DNA of 5,141 nucleotides from Alphaproteobacteria bacterium (GCA_030428345.1 JAUIBM010000274.1:1-5141); one strand, 5' to 3'. Numbered from the stretch's first letter, positions 1 to 5,141 are shown. Notes: generated from the sequence alone by a model not told the origin. Numbers and translations: made by a program.

Positions 1-672
1 GTAGTAGGCGGAAAGAAGGTTGTCCATGCGGGCCTGGGCGACCGCGCCGTCCCAGCGCAGCGTGCCGACCACGTCCATGCCCATCTGGCCGGAAACGATC
101 ACCACCTTGCCGGAGTCGATCAGCGGCTGCAGCACGCTCATCGCGCCGTTGTAGAAGAAGAAGGCGTTGTTGTCGTCCGGCGAACCGCCGAAGAGCTCGA
201 CATTGTAGGGGCCGTCTCCGAAACGCTCCTTGAGTCCGTTTACCAGCGAGGTCGCCTGCTGGACGCCGACCTTGAAATTGTCGAACGTCGCATAATAGTC
301 GACATTGCCGCTGTCGCGGATCAGTCGGTCATAGGCGATGACCTTGATGTCCGCAGCGGCTGCGTTTTCCAGGGCGTTGGAGAGGGTCGTTCCGTCGATG
401 GCCGCGATGACCAGGACCTTCACGCCCTTGGTGATCATGTTCTCGATCTGGGCGAGCTGGTTCGGAATATCGTCTTCAGCATATTGCAGGTCGGTGTCGT
501 AGCCGGCCTTCTTGAACTGCTCGACCATGGAATTGCCGTCGGAAATCCAGCGGGCGGAAGACTTGGTCGGCATCGCGATGCCGACAGTGCCCTTGTCCTG
601 CGCGAAGGCAGGGGCTGAAAGCAACCCTGCGCCGAGCGCAACGGTCGCCAATGCGGAAATCAGTTTTCTCAT
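1..672 (-). CDS. chvE: ChvE-type periplasmic multiple-sugar-binding protein (5' part, runs off left edge)
   Basis: Periplasmic receptor of a sugar ABC transporter, of the family that binds glucose, galactose, arabinose, xylose and related aldoses. In Agrobacterium ChvE also hands the sugar signal to the VirA sensor kinase. The visible 224 residues begin with a Sec signal peptide (MRK, hydrophobic core, cleavage expected after A24 in APAFA-QDKG; no lipobox). They keep the family's recognisable blocks: PTKSSARW (35-42), [11 protein letters not shown] (69-79), [10 protein letters not shown] (92-101), AYDRLIR (113-119), [15 protein letters not shown] (159-173) and TLRWD (204-208). R41, D115 and R116 correspond to R17, D91 and R92 of mature Agrobacterium ChvE, which I recall as sugar contacts. 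The reading frame is open to base 1; about 130 C-terminal residues are missing compared with the usual ~354. The ATG at 672 is fixed by a good ribosome binding site and by the signal peptide. Divergent from the LysR gene; the transporter genes gguA/gguB would be expected to the left. Family certain; ortholog naming rests on recalled sequence similarity. Confidence 0.95.
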   Translation of the reverse strand, partial: MRKLISALATVALGAGLLSAPAFAQDKGTVGIAMPTKSSARWISDGNSMVEQFKKAGYDTDLQYAEDDIPNQLAQIENMITKGVKVLVIAAIDGTTLSNALENAAAADIKVIAYDRLIRDSGNVDYYATFDNFKVGVQQATSLVNGLKERFGDGPYNVELFGGSPDDNNAFFFYNGAMSVLQPLIDSGKVVIVSGQMGMDVVGTLRWDGAVAQARMDNLLSAYY

Positions 673-676
673 TGAT

Positions 677-683
677 ACCTCCC
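677..683 (-). promoter_or_regulatory. Shine-Dalgarno of chvE
   Basis: On the minus strand GGGAGGT precedes the ATG at 672, with five bases between GGAGG and the start. It is a near-perfect anti-16S match, suggesting efficient translation, and it decides the start codon. Confidence 0.85.
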
Positions 684-778
684 GGTAAGCAAAACCGCTC
701 CGCCAAGGCCTCGCCTTGCGGACGGAATGCAGATAGTCAAGTCCGGATCCTCCTGATCCTGGCGGCAGGCTATCGATC

Positions 779-807
779 TTGCTGCTTATCAATCAAATGA
801 ATAAACT
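779..807 (+). promoter_or_regulatory. Candidate sigma-70-type promoter for the LysR gene
   Basis: TTGCTG (779-784) and TAAACT (802-807) are separated by exactly 17 bases, matching the TTGACA/TATAAT consensus at 3/6 and 4/6 positions. Transcription would start near 814, giving a leader of about 27 bases. The T-N11-A dyad fills the spacer, so a bound regulator would block its own transcription. Weak hexamers, so only a candidate. Confidence 0.35.
786..804. promoter_or_regulatory. Candidate LysR-type operator (T-N11-A dyad)
   Basis: The sequence reads TTAT, 11 bases, ATAA, with further symmetric AT steps inside (pattern TTAT-NN-AT-NNN-AT-NN-ATAA, 12 of 18 paired positions symmetric). T789 and A801 form the T-N11-A core typical of LysR-family binding sites. 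It lies 36 bases before the regulator's GTG and 113 bases before the chvE ATG, a usual position for autoregulation plus divergent activation. Binding by the adjacent GbpR-like protein is inference. Confidence 0.55.
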
Positions 808-840
808 GGCCATCTGCATATCAAAAATGGTAAGTCGCCA

Positions 841-1797
841 GTGCCAAATCTCTCCAATCGCATTCACCCCAGGCATCTGCAGCTCATTCTGGCGATCCGC
901 GAGACCGGTCAGTTGGCGCTGGCGGCCGAACGTCTTTCCATGACCCAGCCCGCAGCCTCGCGCATGCTGGTCGCGATCGAACGCACCATCGGCATGAATG
1001 TGTTCGAGCGCCATCCCAAGGGCATGACGGCGACACTGGCGGGCGAGGTGTTGTCCCGCAACGCCATGAGCCTGCTCAACGGCCTCGACCAGACACTGCG
1101 CGAGATCGATGCGATCAATTCGGGGCGCGCCGGGGTGATCCGCGTCGGCGCGGTGACGGGCGGTGCAGTCGCCTTTGTCATTCCCGCGATCCGGGAATTG
1201 AAAAGAACGGCGATCGGATCGGAAATCCATGTGGATGTGGCGCCGAGCAATGTTCTCATCGACAGCCTTCTCAAGGGCGAGCATGATTTCGTGTTGTCGC
1301 GCATTCCGCCGGGCACGGATGCCCGCCAGTTCGAGATCCGCCGGGGCCGGGTCGAGCTCATCCAGTTTCTGGTGCGCCGCGATCATCCGCTTACCGGGCG
1401 CGAGGGCCTGCGTCTTGCCGATCTGGCTGGATTCGAATGGGTCATCCAGGCGCCCCAGACGCCTCTGCGCCAGGCGGTCGAGGAAGCGTTCGTCAGCCGC
1501 GGGCTCGAACTGCCCAGCGAAATGGTCAACACCACGTCCCTGCTGTTCATGATCGCCTATCTGGCTTCCTCGAACGCGATCGCCCCGATCTCGCGGGAAG
1601 TGGCCGAACTCATCGGGCCGGGATCATTCGGTGGCAGCGTCGTCGCGCTGGAGGTTGCCGAGCCGATCATCGTTCACCCCTACCATCTGATCAGCCGCAA
1701 GAACCAGATCGCCAGTCCGCTCGCCATGCGCCTGCGGGAGCTCGTCTTCAAGGCGCTGAACGCGCATAGCGGCCCGTCGGAAACCGAATCCGCCTGA
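841..1797 (+). CDS. gbpR: LysR-family transcriptional regulator, GbpR-like
   Basis: DNA-binding regulator of 318 residues, normal for the LysR family. Residues 12-70 are the winged helix-turn-helix: LAAERLSMTQPAASRMLVAIE (28-47 region) is the helix-turn-helix core, followed by the FERHPKGMTATLAG wing. A linker helix (about 70-95) leads to the effector-binding domain, which begins near GVIRVGAV (98-105) and runs to about 305. The identification as GbpR (galactose-binding protein regulator) comes mainly from its place divergent from chvE, where Agrobacterium has gbpR, a sugar-responsive regulator of chvE. The start is a GTG: an in-frame stop lies at 802-804, and no ATG precedes the helix-turn-helix in this frame (the ATG at 827 is out of frame). 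Its ribosome binding site is weak (GGTAAG, 829-834), in keeping with low regulator expression. Family certain, ortholog likely, effector unproven. Confidence 0.92.
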   Translation: MPNLSNRIHPRHLQLILAIRETGQLALAAERLSMTQPAASRMLVAIERTIGMNVFERHPKGMTATLAGEVLSRNAMSLLNGLDQTLREIDAINSGRAGVIRVGAVTGGAVAFVIPAIRELKRTAIGSEIHVDVAPSNVLIDSLLKGEHDFVLSRIPPGTDARQFEIRRGRVELIQFLVRRDHPLTGREGLRLADLAGFEWVIQAPQTPLRQAVEEAFVSRGLELPSEMVNTTSLLFMIAYLASSNAIAPISREVAELIGPGSFGGSVVALEVAEPIIVHPYHLISRKNQIASPLAMRLRELVFKALNAHSGPSETESA

Positions 1798-1808
1798 AGC
1801 GGAATGCA

Positions 1809-1818
1809 GGCGTACGCC
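1809..1818. repeat. 10-bp perfect palindrome
   Basis: GGCGTACGCC, 11 bases past the gbpR stop. It is too short and has no loop, so it cannot act as a terminator; it may be a protein site or chance. Confidence 0.4.
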
Positions 1819-1832
1819 AGAGGCAGATCGAG

Positions 1833-1880
1833 TAATATCTGACATTTCAGATATTCCCGGCAGCCCGTGACTCTAATATC
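1833..1880 (+). repeat. TAATATC direct repeat, 41-base period
   Basis: TAATATC occurs at 1833-1839 and 1874-1880, exactly 41 bases apart, about four helical turns, so both would face the same side of DNA. The first copy is the left edge of the perfect inverted repeat; the second is followed by TCAG, as the first is, but at different spacing. Might be a partial second binding site. Confidence 0.35.
1834..1855. promoter_or_regulatory. Perfect inverted repeat, candidate operator
   Basis: Left arm AATATCTGA (1834-1842), four-base centre CATT, right arm its exact reverse complement (1847-1855). The arms are AT-rich and no T-run follows, which argues against a rho-independent terminator and for a binding site of a dimeric regulator. 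The even-centred symmetry differs from the LysR T-N11-A dyad, suggesting another regulator class. It lies 275 bases before the small ORF, so it could act on a promoter upstream of that gene. The cognate protein is unknown. Confidence 0.6.
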
Positions 1881-1884
1881 GTTG

Positions 1885-1894
1885 TCAGTACTGA
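1885..1894. repeat. 10-bp perfect palindrome
   Basis: TCAGTACTGA, five bases after the second TAATATC copy. Shares TCAG/CTGA half-sites with the larger inverted repeat at 1834-1855, which is why it is listed. Function unknown. Confidence 0.4.
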
Positions 1895-1916
1895 TTCGCG
1901 CCCATCCTGGGCGAAT
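1894..1916 (+). repeat. Bulged hairpin
   Basis: ATTC, a two-base bulge GC, then GCCCA paired with TGGGC and GAAT across a three-base loop TCC. Nine base pairs, mostly stable, but followed by TCCTGTGGGG rather than a T-run, so not a clear intrinsic terminator. It could be an mRNA structure or end a transcript from gbpR weakly. Confidence 0.35.
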
Positions 1917-2119
1917 TCCTGTGGGGTATCAACTTGTACGCGAGCGGAAGCCGTTCCGACGACCGAAGATTGTGTAGCGGAGCGTGCAATGCCGCCAAGG
2001 CGGAATGCCCGACATGCGATTTCCCTTTTTTCTCAACTGCTTCTCAAGAATTGCGCAGTCGTATTCAACGCGATCTTAACCTGTCTCAGGCTAGTGTCTG
2101 CCCGCAAGCACAGAAGTTT

Positions 2120-2126
2120 GGGGGAA
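2120..2126 (+). promoter_or_regulatory. Shine-Dalgarno choosing the ATG at 2130
   Basis: A purine run GGGGGAA ends three bases before the ATG at 2130. Together with the signal peptide that begins there, it favours this start over the in-frame ATG at 1989. Confidence 0.6.
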
Positions 2127-2129
2127 CTA

Positions 2130-2411
2130 ATGGAAAAGAAGATCGGCGTATCAGCCGCACTCGCGGCGCTCATTTTCGCCGCCGGCATCAATACGAGTGC
2201 CGCCAGCCAGGAATGTTGCTCACTGGACGATCAGGCGCGATCGATCGCCTCGCTGAACTCCCCGGAAAAGCTGGAGCGCGAACTCGCCGGCCTTCGCTCG
2301 AACGATCCCGCCAGCCCGCTCATCCCGGTCCTGATCACGCGCATGGTGCAGACCGCGCAGCTTACGCCCGCTTCCAACCTTTCCGATTCTCAAGTTTCCG
2401 GACCTTACTGA
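2130..2411 (+). CDS. Small secreted protein of unknown function (93 aa)
   Basis: I do not recognise the family. The 93-residue product starts with a classic Sec signal peptide: MEKK, hydrophobic core IGVSAALAALIFAAGI (5-20), and a cleavable NTSAAS region, giving a mature chain of about 68 residues. The cysteine pair C29-C30 follows the cleavage site by three to four residues; there is no lipobox, so it is periplasmic or exported rather than a lipoprotein. The mature part has two likely short helices (LDDQARSIASLN, PEKLERELAGLR), then a Pro-rich stretch (DPASPLIPVLITRMVQ) and an uncharged tail ending SGPY. An in-frame ATG at 1989 would add 47 residues ahead of the signal peptide, which is unlikely. 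It precedes the glycosyltransferase gene on the same strand by 103 bases, so co-transcription is plausible. Coding status is supported by the signal peptide, ribosome site and codon use, not by homology. Confidence 0.62.
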   Translation: MEKKIGVSAALAALIFAAGINTSAASQECCSLDDQARSIASLNSPEKLERELAGLRSNDPASPLIPVLITRMVQTAQLTPASNLSDSQVSGPY

Positions 2412-2474
2412 GCCGCCATCGCGCGAGCCTGGCGGAGAGTATTGAAGAAAGCGTCGGCTCACGCCGGCAGCAGA

Positions 2475-2480
2475 GGGGGG
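2475..2480 (+). repeat. G6 homopolymer tract ahead of the glycosyltransferase start
   Basis: Six consecutive G in the gap before the glycosyltransferase gene. With one G fewer, a TTG at 2442, preceded by GGAGAG (2434-2439), would read straight into the glycosyltransferase frame, adding a basic MKKASAHAG-type N-terminus. Could be a slippage site, a sequencing error or coincidence. Confidence 0.35.
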
Positions 2481-2485
2481 CCCGC

Positions 2486-2506
2486 GCGCCGGCACCATTC
2501 CGGCGC
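2486..2506 (+). promoter_or_regulatory. GC hairpin just before the glycosyltransferase start
   Basis: GCGCCGG (2486-2492) pairs perfectly with CCGGCGC (2500-2506) around a seven-base loop. It ends eight bases before the GTG at 2515, covering the place where a ribosome binding site should be. No T-run follows, so a role in limiting translation is more likely than termination. Such stems also occur by chance in GC-rich DNA. Confidence 0.4.
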
Positions 2507-2514
2507 CGGGCATC

Positions 2515-4689
2515 GTGATGGCAATGGAGCCGCAGGCACGGTCATCCCTGCCGGCTTCGCCCAAAGCCGGCGAAGACCGGTTTGACGTCATCATCCTTGC
2601 CGACATGACGCGCCGCGGCGATATCGGCCTGAGGATCGCCGGCGAATGCCGTATCCAGGCAGGGATGGGACTGCGCAGCGGACTGATCCACATCTCTTCC
2701 AACCGGGCCGGCGGCCAGCTTTCTCCCGATATTCAGGAATGCGTCCGCAACCGCACGGCCGAGGTCGTCGACCTCGAGCGGCGCGTCCATACCCGCCTGG
2801 CGGTCGTCCACTCCCCCAATTCACTGTCCGAATTCCCGTCGGCCCTGCTGAACCTTAGCGCCGACAAGGTGGTCTTCGTTCACGACCGGTCTCCCAACCC
2901 GGCGGTCATGGGTCGATGGCTGGGATTGTCCGTCGGACCGGTCTGCTGGGCGCCGACCAATCGATGGGTGCGCGCCGCCCTTGAGCAGCTTCATCTTCCC
3001 ATCCCCATCGAAGCCGCCGATTGGCGTCCTGTCGCCGTTGGAGGCCCGCTGCCCAGCAGGGCGAGGCGGCGACTGGCCGCAATCGGCCATATCGGCGCGG
3101 GCGGCCGAGGGCAATGGCCCGCTTCCAAGCAGGCGCTCCTGAGCCTCCTGCCCGCGAACGGCAATGTCGATGTCAATGTACTCGTCGCGCCTCCCGGCGA
3201 AGTGTTGACCGGCGGCAAGCCCCCGCCCGCCTGGAAGATATTTGGTGCGGGCGACATCTCGGTTCCGAAATTCCTATCGCTGGTCGACGCGGTGGTCTTC
3301 TTCCCGTCCGTCGAGATACCCGAACTCCCGGATGCGGCTATCGCCGCAGCCATGGCCGCCGGCAAGCCGGTATTTACCTCTCCGCGCTTCCACCAGCACT
3401 ACGGACCGGGACCTGTCTATTGTGAGGTCGAGGAAGCGGTCGCACAGATCGTCGACCTGATCAGGGACGAGGACGCCCTCTCCCGCACGGTCGACGCCGG
3501 CATGGAACAGGCGCAATTCCAGTTTCCGGCCGAGGCCCATCGCGAGCGCATTCTGCGCCTGACCGGCAGGCAGTCGCGCACCGCTCGCGCTCCGCGCCGT
3601 ACTGGCGCGCCCCACACCCCGCGCGCCTTGTTCGTGCCGTCGAACGGCGTTGGCCTCGGCCATGTCGGCCGCATGCTGGCGATTGCCCGACGCGCCGGGG
3701 GCAGGTTCGAACCCATGTTCGCCACGCTCGCGCAGGCGGTTCCGCTCATCGAGAACTTCGGCTTTCATTGCGAATACATCCCCTCGCTTTCCGATACGCA
3801 TGCCGATCCATTCGTCTGGGACAACTGGCTGCGCGCCGAACTTTCGCGGCTGATCTGCGGCTATGACATCGACATGCTGGTGTTCGATGGCAACAACCCG
3901 ACGAACGGTCTGGTAAGCGCCGCGCTCTCGCAGCCGCCCTGCGCGCTGGTGTGGGTCAGGCGCGGCATGGGCAAGGAGACGCCCTCCCCTTGGCTCGACA
4001 ATGCCCGTTTCTTCGATCTGATCCTGGAGCCGGGCGAACTGGCCGCCGACCGCGACACCGGCCCAACGGCGCGACGCCGCCACGAAGCCCGGACGGTTGG
4101 GCCGATCAGGCTACTGGACGAACATGAATTGCTGCCGCGCGCGGATGCGGCGGCGGCCCTCAATCTTGATCCGGCCCGCCCGGCGGTGCTGATCCAACTC
4201 GGATCGGGATCGCATCGCGATGTAATCGCGCTGGTCGATGCGGCGGTCAAAACCCTGCGGCAGTTCGACGGCGTGCAGATCGTGGTGGCCGAATGGGAAA
4301 ACGCCGCCGGCCCGATGTCCCTTTGGCCGGGCACGCGGGTCGTAAGCGGATTTCCGCTCAGCCGCTATTTCAGGGCCTTCGATTTCTCCATCGCCGCAGC
4401 CGGCTACAATACCGTGCACGAGGCGATCGAATTCGGTCTTCCCTGCATCTTTGTTGCCAACACGCACGCCGCGATCGATGACCAGGCCGCCCGGGCCGGT
4501 TTCGCCCAGGACGCGGGCGCGGCGATCGCGCTTCCCGAGGATGAGTTGTTCCAGCTTCCCGCGGTTTGTGAGGTCATGCTCGATCCGCGCGCTCAGGAGG
4601 TCATGCGCGGCAAGTGCGCCGCGCTGCGGCGCGACAATGGCGCGGCGGCCGCGGCCGATGCCCTCGCATCCTTGATAGGCGCAGCATGA
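2515..4689 (+). CDS. Tandem two-module GT-B-type glycosyltransferase
   Basis: 724 residues, roughly twice a single GT-B enzyme, without signal peptide or membrane segments, so cytoplasmic or membrane-associated. Module 1 (about 22-350) begins FDVIILADM and resembles GT4/group-1 transferases; its donor-site segment is PELPDAAIAAAMAAGKPVF (269-287). The first Glu of the family's EX7E motif is E270, but the second is Ala278. A basic linker (351-369, GRQSRTARAPRRTG...) joins module 2 (370-724), which is GT28/MurG-like: GVGLGHVGR (378-386) as the N-terminal glycine loop, IQLGSGSHRD in the second lobe (glycine region from 563), then AAGYNTVHEAIEFGLP (628-643) and DDQAARAG from 655 as the nucleotide-sugar-binding side. 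It probably transfers sugars onto a surface polysaccharide, lipid or other acceptor; donor and acceptor are unknown. The start is uncertain: GTG 2515, ATG 2518 and ATG 2524 are in frame, none with a good ribosome site. The stop overlaps the next gene by ATGA. Confidence 0.87.
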   Translation: MMAMEPQARSSLPASPKAGEDRFDVIILADMTRRGDIGLRIAGECRIQAGMGLRSGLIHISSNRAGGQLSPDIQECVRNRTAEVVDLERRVHTRLAVVHSPNSLSEFPSALLNLSADKVVFVHDRSPNPAVMGRWLGLSVGPVCWAPTNRWVRAALEQLHLPIPIEAADWRPVAVGGPLPSRARRRLAAIGHIGAGGRGQWPASKQALLSLLPANGNVDVNVLVAPPGEVLTGGKPPPAWKIFGAGDISVPKFLSLVDAVVFFPSVEIPELPDAAIAAAMAAGKPVFTSPRFHQHYGPGPVYCEVEEAVAQIVDLIRDEDALSRTVDAGMEQAQFQFPAEAHRERILRLTGRQSRTARAPRRTGAPHTPRALFVPSNGVGLGHVGRMLAIARRAGGRFEPMFATLAQAVPLIENFGFHCEYIPSLSDTHADPFVWDNWLRAELSRLICGYDIDMLVFDGNNPTNGLVSAALSQPPCALVWVRRGMGKETPSPWLDNARFFDLILEPGELAADRDTGPTARRRHEARTVGPIRLLDEHELLPRADAAAALNLDPARPAVLIQLGSGSHRDVIALVDAAVKTLRQFDGVQIVVAEWENAAGPMSLWPGTRVVSGFPLSRYFRAFDFSIAAAGYNTVHEAIEFGLPCIFVANTHAAIDDQAARAGFAQDAGAAIALPEDELFQLPAVCEVMLDPRAQEVMRGKCAALRRDNGAAAAADALASLIGAA

Positions 4690-5141
4690 AGCAGTCCAAA
4701 TCGACGACCCCGCGCAAATCTTCCAGACCGGCCGATCCGCACGCCACTGCCCAGCAGCGCGCGATGGATGCCGTGCTCGGAATTCTCGACGCCTATGAGG
4801 GCGTGGGCCGTGCCGCCGACCGGCTGGTGCTGAAGCCGGTCATTGCCACGCCCGGGCGAACGCAGGGCAAGAGCGACGCGAGCATTGCGTTCCAGCCGCC
4901 ACGATATGAGGGATGGCCGTGCCTCTCATTGCCAAAAAAGGGGATGATTCCCCGCCCAGGGCTCGGGCAGACCGCTCCGGACCCGGGACCGACGAGCCCG
5001 TCGGTGGCGATCGCACTGTTCGGTCTCGACGCGGCGCAGGCGGCTTCGGCAGTCGAGCAGATATGCGCCCAGCAGCGCCGTTCGGGAAGCTTCGTGCCCG
5101 TCTTCCTGACCGATCTTTCGGTTCACGGGGTGTTCCGCCGC
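4686..5141 (+). CDS. Coupled downstream protein with glycosyltransferase-like beginning (partial, runs off right edge)
   Basis: Starts at the ATG inside the ATGA overlap with the preceding stop, so translation is very likely coupled and the two products probably work together. The frame stays open for all 152 codons to the last base. Residues 1-105 look mostly disordered: a basic, Ser/Thr-rich head (MKQSKSTTPRKSSRP), one likely helix (AQQRAMDAVLGILDAYEGVGRAADRLV, 22-48), then a Pro/Gly-rich stretch (PPRYEGWP, MIPRPGLGQTAPDPGPTSP). From 106 an alpha/beta domain begins: strand VAIALFGL, helix DAAQAASAVEQICAQQ, strand FVPVFLTD, then LSVHGVFRR at the edge. That layout fits the first Rossmann unit of a GT-B glycosyltransferase, but the catalytic half is outside the window, so the function is inferred from layout and neighbour only. 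Codon use matches the upstream gene. Confidence 0.8.
   Translation, partial: MKQSKSTTPRKSSRPADPHATAQQRAMDAVLGILDAYEGVGRAADRLVLKPVIATPGRTQGKSDASIAFQPPRYEGWPCLSLPKKGMIPRPGLGQTAPDPGPTSPSVAIALFGLDAAQAASAVEQICAQQRRSGSFVPVFLTDLSVHGVFRR

Larger units (their letters stand above)
673..840. promoter_or_regulatory. Divergent chvE/gbpR control region
   Basis: 168 bases separate the two divergent start codons, so both promoters should lie here. The half near the LysR gene (780-835) is clearly AT-richer than its surroundings and holds the T-N11-A dyad and a candidate gbpR promoter. For chvE the only -35-like hexamer I see is TTGACT on the minus strand (735-740), but the sequence 17 bases on (AAGGCG) is a poor -10, so I do not place that promoter. 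A small stem GGATC/GATCC (745-759, 5-base loop) falls in what would be the chvE leader; its significance is unknown. That GbpR regulates chvE from such a region is established for Agrobacterium; its action here is inferred. Confidence 0.7.
1798..2129. other. Dyad-rich non-coding region between gbpR and the small secreted-protein gene
   Basis: About 330 bases with no convincing gene. Frames open here (a TTG start at 1934, an ATG at 1989 with GGAG six bases upstream) give arginine/cysteine-rich translations without domain character. The stretch 1830-1895 is AT-rich against a GC-rich background and holds several dyads, annotated separately. A T6 run (2026-2031) follows a short GC stem (CCGC/GGCG around 1991-2002) by about 24 bases, too far for a standard terminator. 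A promoter for the downstream gene must lie in here or the gene is read through from gbpR; I cannot place hexamers with confidence. Confidence 0.6.

Noticed and set aside
735..740. TTGACT on the minus strand as chvE -35 element
   Set aside because: No acceptable -10 hexamer at 16-18 bases downstream (AAGGCG at 17), so a promoter is not called.
793..1386. 197-codon minus-strand frame opposite the LysR gene
   Set aside because: Antisense to a clear LysR gene; His/Arg/Asp-rich low-quality translation with no recognisable motif.
1837..1852. nod-box-like ATC...GAT spacing in the inverted repeat
   Set aside because: The interval is ten bases rather than the nine of the NodD ATC-N9-GAT half-site, and the rest of a nod box is not visible.
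1986..2031. Short GC stem followed by a T6 run, as a possible gbpR terminator
   Set aside because: Only four to five base pairs, and the T-run starts about 24 bases after the stem, too far for an intrinsic terminator.
1989..2129. In-frame 47-residue extension of the small secreted protein from an ATG with GGAG upstream
   Set aside because: It would bury the signal peptide internally; the ATG at 2130 has its own purine-rich ribosome site. Kept only as an alternative.
1934..2518. 194-codon plus-strand frame starting at a TTG
   Set aside because: Arg-rich translation without domain features, overlapping the signal-peptide protein in another frame; no ribosome site at its TTG.
3274..4083. 269-codon open frame on the minus strand opposite the transferase gene
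   Set aside because: Lies wholly antisense to a well-supported gene; its translation is Arg/Gly/Ala-rich without domain motifs, as expected from GC-rich third positions on the other strand.
1..5141. tRNA, rRNA, CRISPR arrays, insertion sequences or attachment sites
   Set aside because: I saw no tRNA-like cloverleaf, no regularly spaced repeats, no transposase-like protein and no terminal inverted repeats with target duplications.

Overview
The window looks like chromosomal or megaplasmid DNA of an alphaproteobacterium of the Rhizobiales (Agrobacterium/Rhizobium-like). It is GC-rich with strong G/C preference at third codon positions. Its left part carries a divergent pair that is characteristic of that group: chvE, the periplasmic multiple-sugar-binding protein, and a LysR-type regulator matching GbpR. 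The exact genus cannot be told from the sequence.

Layout. Positions 1-672 (minus strand) hold the N-terminal 224 residues of ChvE; the gene runs off the left edge. Positions 673-840 are the shared divergent control region, with a clear Shine-Dalgarno for chvE and a T-N11-A dyad (786-804) lying inside a candidate promoter for the regulator. Positions 841-1797 (plus) encode the GbpR-like LysR protein. Positions 1798-2129 are non-coding and unusually rich in dyads, the best being a perfect 9-bp-arm inverted repeat at 1834-1855. Positions 2130-2411 (plus) encode a small secreted protein of unknown function. After a 103-base gap with a G6 tract and a GC hairpin comes a 724-residue protein (2515-4689) that fuses two GT-B-type glycosyltransferase-like modules. 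Its stop overlaps, as ATGA, the start of a further gene (4686 to the right edge) whose visible part is a basic, proline-rich tail followed by the beginning of an alpha/beta domain.

How the parts fit. chvE and gbpR form a known sugar-sensing and uptake unit: GbpR controls chvE in response to sugars in Agrobacterium, and chvE is normally followed by the ABC transporter genes gguA and gguB, which would lie beyond the left edge. The right half appears to be a separate plus-strand unit: secreted small protein, double glycosyltransferase and a translationally coupled partner. It probably builds or modifies a surface glycan or another glycoconjugate, but no substrate can be read from the sequence. 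The right-hand unit is the less well described part: the tandem fusion, the missing second glutamate of the EX7E motif in the first module, the coupled partner gene and the possible frame-shifted start at the G6 tract deserve attention.
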